Source: Billgrantia campisalis
GTDB lineage: Bacteria; Pseudomonadota; Gammaproteobacteria; Pseudomonadales; Halomonadaceae
Direction of reading: 5' to 3'
DNA: 64,000 nucleotides
NCBI RefSeq assembly: GCF_022341425.1
Contig: NZ_JABFUC010000005.1
Span: 62,001-126,000, forward strand
Shown one piece after another: positions 10,378-18,792 of the stretch; the first letter of the stretch is position 1, and each line of letters opens with the position of its first letter. Made by a program: the position numbers and the translations under genes. The notes beneath the pieces were generated by a model that saw nothing but the letters and a program-made list of their open reading frames with translations, did no database searches and had not been told where the DNA came from.

Positions 10378-11325
10378 GTGAGCGCCACCCCCGATACCGC
10401 CAGCCCCGAGCAGAGCGCCGTTGCCGCCGGACAGGCTGCCGTGCTGGGACGCCTGTTCGATGAGCCGATCACCGAGCTGCCGGAAGACCTGTATATCCCG
10501 CCGGAGGCGCTGCGGGTCTTCCTGGAGACCTTCGAGGGGCCGCTGGACCTGCTGCTCTATCTGATTCGCCGCCAGAACCTGGATATCCTGACCATCGACG
10601 TGGCCGCTATCACCCGCCAGTACATCGAGTACGTCGAGCTGATGAAGGCCATGGAGATCGAGCTGGCCGGGGAGTACCTGCTGATGGCGGCGATGCTCGC
10701 CGAGATCAAGTCGCGCACCCTGCTGCCGCGTCCGCCGAAGGAGGGCGGGGGCGACGAGGAGGAGGACCCGCGGGCCGAGCTGATCCGCCGCCTGCAGGAG
10801 TACGAGCAGCTCAAGCAGGCCGCCGAGGCGCTGGCCGAGCTGCCGCGGGTGGGGCGCGACTGGTTCCCGGCCCGTGCCGCCCTGCCGCCGCTGCAGGCGC
10901 GGGTGATCCATCCCGAGGTGGAACTCGGCGAGCTGCTCGGCGCCCTGGCCGGCATCCTCAAGCGAGCCGAGCTCAACCAGGCTCACCAGATCAGCCGCGA
11001 GGTGCTCTCGACCCGGGCGCGCATGCTGGCGATCATGGAGCGGCTGGACCACGAGCGCTACACCCCCTTCGAGGCGCTGTTCACCCTGGAGGAGGGGCGC
11101 GCAGGCGTGATCGTCACCTTCATGGCGATCCTGGAACTGGCCAAGGAGGCGATGATCGAGATCGTGCAGAATGCGCCGCTGTCGCCGATTCACCTGCGCG
11201 CCCGGACGCCGCGTGACGACGAGGAGGCCGTCGAGCCAGCGCTAGCATCGGAGGCGGCTGGCGAGGACGAGCCGGGCGAGAGCCCCTTTGCCGATGGCGA
11301 TGGTGACGGAGGCGAGGCGCTATGA
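10378..11325 (+). CDS. scpA: Segregation and condensation protein A
   Basis: Kleisin subunit of the SMC-ScpAB condensin, which organises and segregates the chromosome. 315 residues. The GTG start at 10378 is preceded by GGAGAGG at good spacing; no ATG start fits. The conserved kleisin N-terminal core is present (FEGPLDLLLYLIRRQNLDI near residue 55, YLLMAAMLAEIKSRTLLP near 105), and the C-terminal winged-helix part lies near 215-265. An acidic tail of about 40 residues overlaps scpB by 4 nt (ATGA), indicating translational coupling. Confidence 0.95.
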   Translation: MSATPDTASPEQSAVAAGQAAVLGRLFDEPITELPEDLYIPPEALRVFLETFEGPLDLLLYLIRRQNLDILTIDVAAITRQYIEYVELMKAMEIELAGEYLLMAAMLAEIKSRTLLPRPPKEGGGDEEEDPRAELIRRLQEYEQLKQAAEALAELPRVGRDWFPARAALPPLQARVIHPEVELGELLGALAGILKRAELNQAHQISREVLSTRARMLAIMERLDHERYTPFEALFTLEEGRAGVIVTFMAILELAKEAMIEIVQNAPLSPIHLRARTPRDDEEAVEPALASEAAGEDEPGESPFADGDGDGGEAL

Positions 11326-12194
11326 CGGCCATGGAGCAGCCGGGCAGCCTGGACGAGATCCTCGAGGCGGCGCTGCTGGCGGCCGGCGAGCCGCTGTCGC
11401 TGGAGCGGCTGGAGGCGCTGTTCGACGATCACGAGCGCCCGCCGCGCCGGGCGCTGCGCGAGGCGCTGACCCGGGTGGAGGTGCGCCATGACCGCGGCGC
11501 CATGGAGCTGCTCGAGACCGCCTCGGGCTTCCAGCTGCGCATTCGCCCCCGGCTCTCGGCCTGGGTCTCGCGGCTGTGGGACGAGCGCCCCCAGCGCTAC
11601 TCCCGGGCGCTGCTGGAGACCCTGGCGCTGATCGCCTATCGTCAGCCGGTGACCCGCGGCGACATCGAGGAGGTGCGCGGCGTGGCGGTGAGCAGCTCGA
11701 TCATGCGCACCCTGGCCGAGCGCGGCTGGGTGCGGGTGGTCGGGCATCGCGATGTGCCGGGGCGCCCGGCGGTGTATGCCACCACCCGGGCCTTCCTCGA
11801 CGACTTCGGGCTCAAGACCCTGGACGAACTGCCACCCATGCATGAGCTGAAGGACCTCGACGAATCGCCGTTCGGCGAGCCCTTCGCCCAGGAGGCGCCG
11901 CCCGCCGCGCCGGCCGAGGTGCTGGCCCAGGCCGATGCGCCCGGGCCGGACGACGCTGCCGACGCGGCGTCAGGCGCCATCGCCGACGCTGCGCGGGCAG
12001 GCGGCGAGCGGGAGCATCACCCAACGACGGCCGGGATGGCCGACGAGACACACGCCGGGACGGCGTCCGACCGGCCCGGGCTGAGCTTCGCCGATCTCGA
12101 GGCTCGCCTGGCCGAACGTGCTCGCACCAGCGTCGCTGAAGACGGCGGAGCGGGGGCGGAATCCATACCCGAAGAGAGGTCTGACGACCCATGA
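11322..12194 (+). CDS. scpB: Segregation and condensation protein B
   Basis: Winged-helix kleisin-associated partner of ScpA. 290 residues: two winged-helix domains in the first 190 residues ([19 protein letters not shown] is the signature), then a long, low-complexity, Ala/Asp/Glu-rich tail of about 95 residues that looks disordered. The ATG overlaps the scpA stop and the 3' end overlaps rluB by 4 nt, so the three genes form one tightly coupled operon. Confidence 0.95.
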   Translation: MTAMEQPGSLDEILEAALLAAGEPLSLERLEALFDDHERPPRRALREALTRVEVRHDRGAMELLETASGFQLRIRPRLSAWVSRLWDERPQRYSRALLETLALIAYRQPVTRGDIEEVRGVAVSSSIMRTLAERGWVRVVGHRDVPGRPAVYATTRAFLDDFGLKTLDELPPMHELKDLDESPFGEPFAQEAPPAAPAEVLAQADAPGPDDAADAASGAIADAARAGGEREHHPTTAGMADETHAGTASDRPGLSFADLEARLAERARTSVAEDGGAGAESIPEERSDDP

Positions 12195-13048
12195 GCAACA
12201 CCACCGAAAAACTGCAGAAGGTTCTCGCCCGCGCCGGGCTCGGCTCGCGCCGCGAGATGGAAGCGGCCATCGCCGCCGGCCGGGTCAAGGTCAACGGCAA
12301 GCCGGCGACCCTGGGCGACCGCATCGAGCTGCGCGACCGGGTCAGCTTCGACGAGCGGCCGGTGACCCTGCGCGGCGCCGAGGAGACTCCGCGGCGGGTG
12401 ATCATGTACAACAAGCCGGAAGGCGAGCTGTGCACCCGCAAGGACCCGGAGGGCCGGCGCACCGTCTTCGAGCGGCTGCCGCGCCTGAAGGGCGAGCGCT
12501 GGATCGCCATCGGCCGGCTGGATATCAATACCAGCGGCCTGTTGCTGTTCACCACCGACGGTGAGCTGGCCAACCGCCTCATGCACCCCTCCACCCAGAT
12601 CGAGCGGGAGTACGCCGTGCGGGTCATGGGCGAGGTGACCAAGGAGCACGTGCGGGCCATGGTCGAGGGGGTCATGCTCGAGGATGGCCCGGCGCGCTTC
12701 ACCGACGTCCAGGAGTTTGGCGGCGAGGGCATCAACACCTGGTTCCATGTGGTGATCACCGAAGGCCGCAACCGCGAGGTGCGCCGCCTGTGGGAGTCCC
12801 AGGGGCTGACGGTGAGTCGCCTCAAGCGGGTGCGCTACGGCAATATCTTCCTCGACAAGCGGGCCAAGGCCGGCGAGTGGGTCGAGCTCTCCCAGGATGA
12901 GATCGACGACCTGGCGGTGAATGCCGGGCTGGCGCCGCGCAAGGTGCCGGAGCTGACGCCGGATGAGAAGAATCGCTGGAGCCGCGACAAGAACAAGCGT
13001 CGCCCGGTGCAGGCGATGCGCAAGCCCAAGGGCCAACGCAGCCGGTGA
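12191..13048 (+). CDS. rluB: 23S rRNA pseudouridine(2605) synthase
   Basis: RsuA/RluB-family pseudouridine synthase with an N-terminal S4 RNA-binding domain (about residues 6-65) and a catalytic domain containing [19 protein letters not shown], where the Asp is the catalytic nucleophile. The C terminus is a basic tail ([10 protein letters not shown]...), common in RluB. 285 residues. The scpA-scpB-rluB order is widespread in bacteria. Confidence 0.94.
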   Translation: MSNTTEKLQKVLARAGLGSRREMEAAIAAGRVKVNGKPATLGDRIELRDRVSFDERPVTLRGAEETPRRVIMYNKPEGELCTRKDPEGRRTVFERLPRLKGERWIAIGRLDINTSGLLLFTTDGELANRLMHPSTQIEREYAVRVMGEVTKEHVRAMVEGVMLEDGPARFTDVQEFGGEGINTWFHVVITEGRNREVRRLWESQGLTVSRLKRVRYGNIFLDKRAKAGEWVELSQDEIDDLAVNAGLAPRKVPELTPDEKNRWSRDKNKRRPVQAMRKPKGQRSR

Positions 13049-13081
13049 GGGCGCCGGCTGCGACCAAAGGCAAAAAAGTCC

Positions 13082-13110
13082 TTGCCAGTGAAGGGTGCGA
13101 CCAGTAATAT
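13082..13110 (+). promoter_or_regulatory. Promoter of the tRNA-Lys pair
   Basis: TTGCCA (13082-13087) and TAATAT (13105-13110) are separated by exactly 17 nt and sit 16 nt upstream of the first tRNA gene. This is the clearest sigma-70 promoter in the window. Confidence 0.75.
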
Positions 13111-13126
13111 CTGCACCCGTTCGGAC

Positions 13127-13202
13127 GGGTCGTTAGCTCAGTTGGTAGAGCAGTTGGCTTTTAACCAATTGGTCGTAGGTTCGAATCCTACACGACCCAC
13201 CA
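13127..13202 (+). tRNA. tRNA-Lys(UUU), copy 1
   Basis: 76 nt with encoded CCA. Acceptor stem GGGTCGT/ACGACCC, D-arm GCTC...GAGC, anticodon loop CTTTTAA (anticodon TTT), T-arm GTAGG-TTCGAAT-CCTAC. All arms pair, with one G-U pair in the anticodon stem. Followed 30 nt later by an identical copy. Confidence 0.98.
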
Positions 13203-13232
13203 TCCGAGCCTGTATGCTTGTTCGCAAGCGCC

Positions 13233-13308
13233 GGGTCGTTAGCTCAGTTGGTAGAGCAGTTGGCTTTTAACCAATTGGTCGTAGGTTCGAATCCTACACG
13301 ACCCACCA
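13233..13308 (+). tRNA. tRNA-Lys(UUU), copy 2
   Basis: Identical over all 76 nt to the copy at 13127-13202. The 30-nt spacer between them contains a small hairpin (GCTTG TTCG CAAGC), plausibly a processing signal in a dicistronic precursor. Confidence 0.98.
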
Positions 13309-13316
13309 GAATACCG

Positions 13317-13353
13317 AAAAGCGCCCTCGCTTCCGAAGCGAGGGCGCTTTTTC
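13317..13353 (+). terminator. Terminator of the tRNA-Lys pair
   Basis: A long GC-rich hairpin (GCGCCCTCGCTTC with its complement, stem 13321-13347) is followed by TTTTT and preceded by AAAA, so it can work for both strands. It also serves the convergent gene ending at 13409, though less closely. Confidence 0.9.
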
Positions 13354-13408
13354 GTGGTGCGCTTGGTCGTATGGGGCCACGTGACCCGCAAGGCTATGTA
13401 CGAAAAGT

Positions 13409-14737
13409 CTAGTGCTCCAGCCGTACCCGGCGCAGATTATAGTCGCCACCATGATTCACCAGCGTGAAGCCCTGGAAGCCTTGGCGCAGGCGCCGATCCT
13501 GTGCCTGCAGCACACGCCGGCCATCCACCAGGACCTGCATGTTCCCGTTCGCGTGGCGGGTCCAGCTCAGCGTATGGAAGCGGCCATCCTCGAGGGCGAG
13601 CGCGCCCTCGCTGCTGGCGATTACCTCGCCCCCCTCCGCGGTCATGCGTACCAGGCTGAGTCCGGGCCGTGAGCCCGCATTGTAGACCAGACGGTAGCCT
13701 CCGCCTGGCTGATAGCCCTGGAACAGCCCCACTTCCAGGCTGCCCGGCCGCTGATAGGAGGCCAGTTCCAGGTCCAGCCGGAAGGCGTTGCCGACCGGGG
13801 CATGGACGAAAATCTGGGCCGCTTCCTCGAACTCGACCTCCGCCGACACCGGCGATGTCGCCTCTGGCGTCTGCCCACTCGTCTGCTGGAGGATCAACTG
13901 GAGCATCGCCAGGCCGATCTCCTCCGGTCGCTCTGGGCGGAGTGTCGGCGAGGTGGGCCTGGCGACCTGCGCTGGCTCCACAATGCTGCGTAACCCGCCC
14001 TCATCGATGCTGAAGCGACCGCTGAGTACGGTCCAAGCTGGGTTGCGCCGGAAATCGCCATCGCTGAAGGTGTCGTCCAGGGCAACCCGTCTTGCCGGTG
14101 TCGACGCTTCGGGGGCCGCCCTGGCCTGGGGCGCCTGCTCCGTTTGCCGTAACCTCGCCAGCAGTGCCGTTGTCGCTTGACCATCCTGAGCCAGGCCCAC
14201 GCTGCCCTGGTAGGTGCGAATCGCATTACGGCTGCGCGTTCCCATGAGGCCGTCCACCGGGCCCGCGTCGTAGCCGAGCCGGTTGAGTTCACGCTGGACG
14301 TCGGCCACCCGCTGCCGGTCGGTCAAGATCTCGACGCGAGGCGATGGTTCGGGTGCTAGCCGTGACGGTGTTGCCCTTGGCTGCCAGGCCCGGGCTGTCT
14401 GCTGGGCCTCGCTGATCTGCTGCGCGGTCATCCGCGATGCCACGGCATCCCGCGCCGTGGCGGCATGGCGGTGGCCGCGAGCCGAGGCCAGGTTGTACCA
14501 CTTGTGGGCCTCCACGAAGTCCTGGAGCGTCCCTTGTCCGGCCTCGTGCATCTGACCCAGCATGTACAGGGCCTCGGCGTCGCCGGTGCTGGCAAGCCGT
14601 TCGAACATCGGCAATGCCTGGCGGTATTCCTGCCGTTCGTAGGTCTGCAGGGCATTGCGGTAGCTATCATCGGCGCTGGCCAGCGCGGGGTGACCGAACA
14701 GTAGGAGCAGGAATAGCAATCCTTTGAGGATGATCAC
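13409..14737 (-). CDS. Secreted Sel1-repeat / peptidoglycan-binding / concanavalin-like protein
   Basis: 442 residues from a GTG start at 14737 (GGAGA 8 nt upstream). Order: signal peptide (residues 1-20, cleavage near ALASA), Sel1-like repeats (about 25-100; GDAEALYMLGQMHEAGQG is typical), a linker, a peptidoglycan-binding type 1 domain (about 140-190; VQRELNRLGYDAGPVDGLMG), and a C-terminal beta-rich region (about 215-442; GRFHTLSWTRHANGNMQVLVDG) resembling a LamG/concanavalin fold. Probably periplasmic or cell-wall-associated. No enzymatic motif was recognised. The upstream 24-residue membrane peptide lies in the same orientation. Confidence 0.85.
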   Translation of the reverse strand: MIILKGLLFLLLLFGHPALASADDSYRNALQTYERQEYRQALPMFERLASTGDAEALYMLGQMHEAGQGTLQDFVEAHKWYNLASARGHRHAATARDAVASRMTAQQISEAQQTARAWQPRATPSRLAPEPSPRVEILTDRQRVADVQRELNRLGYDAGPVDGLMGTRSRNAIRTYQGSVGLAQDGQATTALLARLRQTEQAPQARAAPEASTPARRVALDDTFSDGDFRRNPAWTVLSGRFSIDEGGLRSIVEPAQVARPTSPTLRPERPEEIGLAMLQLILQQTSGQTPEATSPVSAEVEFEEAAQIFVHAPVGNAFRLDLELASYQRPGSLEVGLFQGYQPGGGYRLVYNAGSRPGLSLVRMTAEGGEVIASSEGALALEDGRFHTLSWTRHANGNMQVLVDGRRVLQAQDRRLRQGFQGFTLVNHGGDYNLRRVRLEH

Positions 14738-14829
14738 GAGGTGTCTCCGGTGAGCGGGGTGTCAGCGTCGGCCGGCAGTTTTTGTGCTTTACCGCACTGC
14801 CTGGCTGTTCGTTGCGCGTTGCGTTTTTC

Positions 14830-14904
14830 TCAACGAAGACCGAGAACCGATAGAATCACCAGCACGATGACGACTGCGCCGACGATATAGACGATGTTGT
14901 TCAT
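14830..14904 (-). CDS. 24-residue single-span membrane peptide
   Basis: ATG at 14904, TGA at 14830-14832. The product is an almost uninterrupted hydrophobic helix (MNNIVYIVGAVVIVLVILS then VLGLR) with a C-terminal Arg. A good ribosome binding site (AGAGGTAAAG) precedes the ATG. The hydrophobic periodicity, Arg anchor and ribosome binding site argue for a real small protein; very short peptides of this type occur in many gammaproteobacteria near osmotic or envelope-stress genes, as here (the osmB-like gene lies 0.3 kb upstream in the same orientation). Function unknown. Confidence 0.65.
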   Translation of the reverse strand: MNNIVYIVGAVVIVLVILSVLGLR

Positions 14905-15226
14905 GAAGCTTTACCTCTGCGGAGCACTCTCCTGTTTCAGGAGGTTGCAAGATGTTGCGTGTCATGATGGCGTCGCTGTCCTTGCGACGCTTGGTGTAAC
15001 TCCCTGTACCGGCAATTCCCTGCCTCACTCCTGGTGAGAATATGTCACTGGCGGCATTCCATCTGTTCGCTGGCGTACACAAGTCCCATCTTCCTCTTCG
15101 TGTGTCATAGAGGGAGTCGCTTGTAATAGAGTTTGTAATAGAGAGAGGCGCCCCTGGGGGCGTCTCCCGGAGACAACGAGGGCCTCTTGTGCTGTGAACT
15201 GTCTTTCCTGAACTCAGTTTTCACGT
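14905..15226. other. Intergenic region between the small membrane peptide and the osmB-like gene
   Basis: 322 bp. It contains a direct duplication of TTGTAATAGAG (15121-15131 and 15133-15143) and the hairpin listed at 15145-15166. I see no further gene; longer frames here lack ribosome binding sites and recognisable sequence. Confidence 0.5.
15145..15166 (-). terminator. Probable terminator of the osmB-like gene
   Basis: Hairpin GAGGCGCCCC-TG-GGGGCGTCTC (10 pairs including one G-T), followed on the minus strand by a pyrimidine-rich stretch (TCTCTATT). It lies about 60 nt past the stop of the minus-strand gene. Confidence 0.5.
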
Positions 15227-15445
15227 TCATGGCTTGCTGACTTCATGACCGATGACGCCGCCGACGGCAGCACCGCCAACGGTGCCGAGTGCGCTACCGC
15301 CGGTTAACACCGAGCCGCCGACGGCGCCGGCGCCAGCGCCGATGACCGTGCCTTTTTCCTGGGCTGACATGCCGGCGCATGCGGTCAGGCCCAGGAGCAG
15401 CATTGCAGTAGTAACGCTTATCAGGAAGCGTTTCATGGTGTTCAT
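15227..15445 (-). CDS. osmB: OsmB-like glycine-zipper lipoprotein
   Basis: 72 residues, the same length as E. coli OsmB. A lipoprotein signal ends LLGLTAC (Cys23), followed by a glycine-zipper stretch (GTVIGAGAGAVGG, then GTVGGAAVGGVIGHEV) that strongly resembles OsmB. In E. coli this outer-membrane lipoprotein is induced by osmotic and stationary-phase stress. The ATG at 15445 has AAGGATC upstream at good spacing. Stress regulation is inferred from the family only. Confidence 0.88.
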   Translation of the reverse strand: MNTMKRFLISVTTAMLLLGLTACAGMSAQEKGTVIGAGAGAVGGSVLTGGSALGTVGGAAVGGVIGHEVSKP

Positions 15446-15665
15446 GGGCTGATCCTTTTCATGTGTAACTCGGCAGCAGGTAGGGCAGTAAAACGGTGGC
15501 GCTGCCTTTTACCGTTGATTCGAGCATATTCCGTCATTGGAGCATCGTCGGTCTGGTATCGCACACAGGGCATGTCATGGCACCGCGACGCACCTGGTCA
15601 GGACCGAGGCAAGTTCACTCCTGAGCGAGGGCTTCTTCGCGGGAACGACTTGCCCCAACTTGCCG

Positions 15666-16775
15666 CTAAAACTCGAAACAAAGCTGCGATGGCTGGAGAG
15701 GAGGATACAGATCAGGTTCGATGCGCCTTCGCTGCATGGGCAGGGTAGTCATCTCTGCCGCGAAGCACTGATGCCCGTTTCGGCCATTTCGCTTGGCGTG
15801 GTACATGGCCGCGTCGGCGCTGTGCATGAGGGTATCCGCATCGTCGGCATCCTCCGGGTAGAGGCTGATGCCGATGCTTAGCGTGATCAGGAGGTCATGG
15901 CTCTGGATACGGTACGGCCTGCCCAGCACGGCAAGGAGTTTTTCCGCGACCCGGGTGGCATCTTCGCGTTTACTGATCTCGGCAAGCAGGATCACGAATT
16001 CGTCGCCACCCTGACGGCAGACGGTGTCGATGCTGCGCATGCAGCCCTGGAGGCGGGTCGCCACCGCCTGGAGCAGGCGGTCACCCAGGGCGTGACCGAG
16101 TGAGTCATTGATGGGCTTGAAGGCATCAAGGTCAAGATACAGCAGGGCGACCCGGTGTCGGTGTCGTCGGGCCAGGCCAATGGCGCGGGAGAGTCGTTCC
16201 GCCAGCAGAGTGCGATTGGGCAGGCCGGTGAGCGCGTCATGCTGCGCCAGGTAGGCCATTCTCTCCAGCATGGCCTTTGAATGAGAGGCATCGTGGAACA
16301 CGATCACGGCGCCGGTGACTCGACCGTCTCGGTCATGGATAGGCGTTGCGGAATCCTCGATATCGAGCTTGCTACCATCCCGGCGGACCAGCACGCAGTC
16401 CAGGGCGAGGCTGACCGTTCTGTTTTCCTCCATGGCACGCCGCCCGGGGGGAGCCGTGGCTTGATGTGTCTTGCCATCGACAACGGGGAGCACTCGGGAA
16501 AGTGGCTGACCGATCGCCTCGGGCTCCGACCAGCCGGTCAGGGTTTCAGCCACTCGATTCATGAAGGTGACCGTGCCGTGAAGGTTTATCGTCAACACGG
16601 CGTCGCCAATGGCGTTGAGCGCTACCCGAGCCCATGCGTGCTCGGCATCCAGGGTCGCTAGGCTGCCCCCTCGCAAGGCGTGTGACTCGGCGTGACCTTG
16701 CCATACCGACTCGTCACTCAAGAAGGAGGAGGGCTGTGTCCAGATGGTGCCCTGGGGCGGCGAGTCATCCTTCAT
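15666..16775 (-). CDS. PAS-GGDEF diguanylate cyclase, with a residual start of an EAL domain
   Basis: 369 residues. PAS domain (about 45-165; DAVLTINLHGTVTFMNRV), a linker helix, then a GGDEF domain (about 175-335) with intact active site RQGGDEF, GLPNR and DLDAFK, so it should make cyclic di-GMP. No RxxD inhibitory site is evident before GGDEF. The last 25 residues (RRRIEPDLYPPLQ, ending FEF) resemble the first helix of an EAL phosphodiesterase domain, after which the protein stops; it may descend from a GGDEF-EAL protein. ATG at 16775; a GTG at 16778 is the alternative. Confidence 0.88.
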   Translation of the reverse strand: MKDDSPPQGTIWTQPSSFLSDESVWQGHAESHALRGGSLATLDAEHAWARVALNAIGDAVLTINLHGTVTFMNRVAETLTGWSEPEAIGQPLSRVLPVVDGKTHQATAPPGRRAMEENRTVSLALDCVLVRRDGSKLDIEDSATPIHDRDGRVTGAVIVFHDASHSKAMLERMAYLAQHDALTGLPNRTLLAERLSRAIGLARRHRHRVALLYLDLDAFKPINDSLGHALGDRLLQAVATRLQGCMRSIDTVCRQGGDEFVILLAEISKREDATRVAEKLLAVLGRPYRIQSHDLLITLSIGISLYPEDADDADTLMHSADAAMYHAKRNGRNGHQCFAAEMTTLPMQRRRIEPDLYPPLQPSQLCFEF

Positions 16776-17137
16776 CACTCGGCCTGGGAGCGCGCAGGGC
16801 CTGTGGAAACCATCCCTAGAGGTGAAGCCGGCGCCGCCACTCCCGGTGTGGCGTGCAGGCTCATGTGAAAACAGGCGTTATCATTGCAGAGCGATAGGAG
16901 TACCATGAGTCCGTTTCCTGTTCCGGCGCCCCGGTGGGACGGAGTTTCCTGACCTGCCGCTTGCGTCTTGGCGCATGCCCACCGAGCGTAGTGGCGTGAC
17001 GGGGTCACTTCTGTGCGCTAGCGTACATAGCATGTGCCTCGCTTCCTGCGTGCTTGCCTCCCCACGTCAACTGCCTTCGGGTAGGCCCTTTCCTAACCCT
17101 GAGGGGAGGGGCTGGCTTACCGTACGGAGTATCAGCC
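16776..17137. other. Intergenic region upstream of the first Crp/Fnr-type gene
   Basis: 361 bp between divergent genes. The only notable item is an ATG at 16905 with AGGAG at good spacing and a 15-codon frame ending at 16952, too short to call. No clear promoter pair was seen. Confidence 0.4.
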
Positions 17138-17857
17138 ATGGTCCAGCCACATGATCCTCGTCAGAATCACTTGCTGGCGGCCCTGCCGAAGGATGGGTAT
17201 GAGCGCTTGGCGCCCCACCTCGAGCGGGTTGAACTGACCCTCGGGGACTCACTGGCCGAGTCGGGAAAGGTGATGAATCACGTCTATTTTCCGACGGATT
17301 GCATCGTATCGCTACTCTGTGTCATGGAAGACGGTGATTCGACAGAAATTGCCGTTGTCGGTCCCGAGGGTATCGTCGGCATCTCGCTGTTCATGGGCGG
17401 TGAAACCACGCCGAGCCGTGCCGTCGTGCAGAGTGCCGGCAGCGCCTATCGCCTCAAGGGGCAGTTGCTTAAAGACGAGTTCGATCGCGCATCCACGCTT
17501 CAGCATTTGTTGCTGCGTTACACCCAGGCGTTGATTACCCAGATGGCCCAGACGGCGGTATGTAACCGGCATCACAGCCTGGACCAGCAGCTTTGCCGCT
17601 GGCTATTGCTGAGCCTGGATCGCTTGCCGACCAATGAGCTGGTCATGACCCAGGAGCTGATCGCCAATATGCTGGGTGTCCGCCGAGAGGGTGTCACCGA
17701 GTCGGCCGGAAAACTGCAGAAGGCTGGTTTGATTGCCTACCACCGCGGGCATATCAGCATCCTGAATAGGCCTGGTTTGGAGGCGCGAGTCTGTGAATGC
17801 TATGGGGTCGTCAAGAAGGAGTACGATCGCCTGCTGAGCAATCATCGCCCCGGCTGA
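17138..17857 (+). CDS. Crp/Fnr-family transcriptional regulator, first of two
   Basis: 239 residues from the ATG at 17138 (GGAG 9 nt upstream). N-terminal cyclic-nucleotide-binding-like beta roll (about 10-130) with the HVYFPTDCIVSLL pattern of the general-stress/EIL-type members, and a C-terminal Crp winged helix (about 145-220; TQELIANMLGVRREGVTE is the recognition region). The Arg/Ser phosphate-binding motif of true cAMP receptors is missing, as are the FNR cluster cysteines, so the ligand is unknown. The second regulator, 212 bp downstream on the same strand, has the same layout. Confidence 0.88.
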   Translation: MVQPHDPRQNHLLAALPKDGYERLAPHLERVELTLGDSLAESGKVMNHVYFPTDCIVSLLCVMEDGDSTEIAVVGPEGIVGISLFMGGETTPSRAVVQSAGSAYRLKGQLLKDEFDRASTLQHLLLRYTQALITQMAQTAVCNRHHSLDQQLCRWLLLSLDRLPTNELVMTQELIANMLGVRREGVTESAGKLQKAGLIAYHRGHISILNRPGLEARVCECYGVVKKEYDRLLSNHRPG

Positions 17858-18069
17858 AGGGGATTTTCCCTCGTGGGCCGGAAGGGGTGTCGAGCAGAGC
17901 GCGTCCTGCGTGTGTTTCCTGGCGCACCGACGGTATGGGGATGGACATGCCAGTGTTCGTGTAGCGGTTTGCCGGTGATTCTCTTGTCACTCCCTGGCTG
18001 CCGTCGGCATCATCACCTGGTAATTGCTTGCCATGTGCCGATTGCCGGTTTTCCACCAGGAGCGTGCAC

Positions 18070-18792
18070 ATGAAGCCTTTACCTCTCAGGCCGTCGACCA
18101 ATTATCTTCTCGACTGCTTGCCGTGTCAGGACAGGGCGTCTTTTCTCACCCACTGCGAGGCCGTTAACCTAGTGTTTGGTGAGGTGATCAGCGAGCCTGA
18201 CGGACAGATCCAGCATGTTTACTTTCCCCTCAACAGCTTCGTATCCCTGATTGCCCAGCTCAGTGGCCGAGAGCGGCTGGAGGTGACGATGGTCGGCAGT
18301 GAGGGCATGCTGGGGATGCCCTTGATCCTGGGGCTCGATGAGTCGCCCTTGCGTGCCCTGGTGCAGGGCGCGGGGCCGGCGCTGCGCATGCCGGCGGCTG
18401 ACTTTGGCCAGCATCTGGCGCAGAGCCCTGCGCTTCAGGCGCTGCTGAAACGCTATCTCTACGTGCTGATGCACCAGCTATCCCAGGTGGCGGCCTGTAC
18501 CCACTTTCATCATGTCGAGGCCCGCCTGGCTCGCTGGCTGTTGATGACCCAGGATCGTGCGCACTCGGATCACCTGCATCTCACCCACGCGTTTCTGGCC
18601 ACCATGCTGGGGGTCCGGCGTGCCGGTATCACCCTGGCCGCCATGGCGCTTCAGGCGCGCGGCTTGATCCGCTATCACCGCGGGGATATCACGGTGCTGG
18701 ACCGAACGAGGCTGATCGAGGCCGCCTGTGGCTGTTATGCCGCCGATTGTCGCCTCTACCGTCGGGTCATCACCGAAGGCGGCGCAGTATGA
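18070..18792 (+). CDS. Crp/Fnr-family transcriptional regulator, second of two
   Basis: 240 residues from the ATG at 18070 (CAGGAG upstream). Same architecture as the preceding gene: effector beta roll (HVYFPLNSFVSLI near residue 50; EGMLGMPLILGL near 80), dimer helix, and winged helix (THAFLATMLGVRRAGIT). The two look like diverged paralogues. The effector is unknown. Its last codons, from 18755, are duplicated exactly over 29 bp at 23785. Confidence 0.88.
   Translation: MKPLPLRPSTNYLLDCLPCQDRASFLTHCEAVNLVFGEVISEPDGQIQHVYFPLNSFVSLIAQLSGRERLEVTMVGSEGMLGMPLILGLDESPLRALVQGAGPALRMPAADFGQHLAQSPALQALLKRYLYVLMHQLSQVAACTHFHHVEARLARWLLMTQDRAHSDHLHLTHAFLATMLGVRRAGITLAAMALQARGLIRYHRGDITVLDRTRLIEAACGCYAADCRLYRRVITEGGAV
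18755..18783 (+). repeat. 29-bp direct repeat, copy 1 (3' end of the second regulator gene)
   Basis: These 29 bases are identical to 23785-23813, 5030 bp downstream in the same orientation. Here they encode the last residues YRRVITEGG of the second Crp/Fnr-type regulator. Confidence 0.9.

Noticed and set aside
10078-11193. 371-codon frame antisense to the DUF2442 gene and scpA
   Set aside because: Shadow of scpA; crosses an intergenic gap and lacks domains.
16905-16952. 15-codon ORF with a good ribosome binding site upstream of the first Crp/Fnr-type gene
   Set aside because: Too short and without hydrophobic or other recognisable character; chance occurrence is likely.
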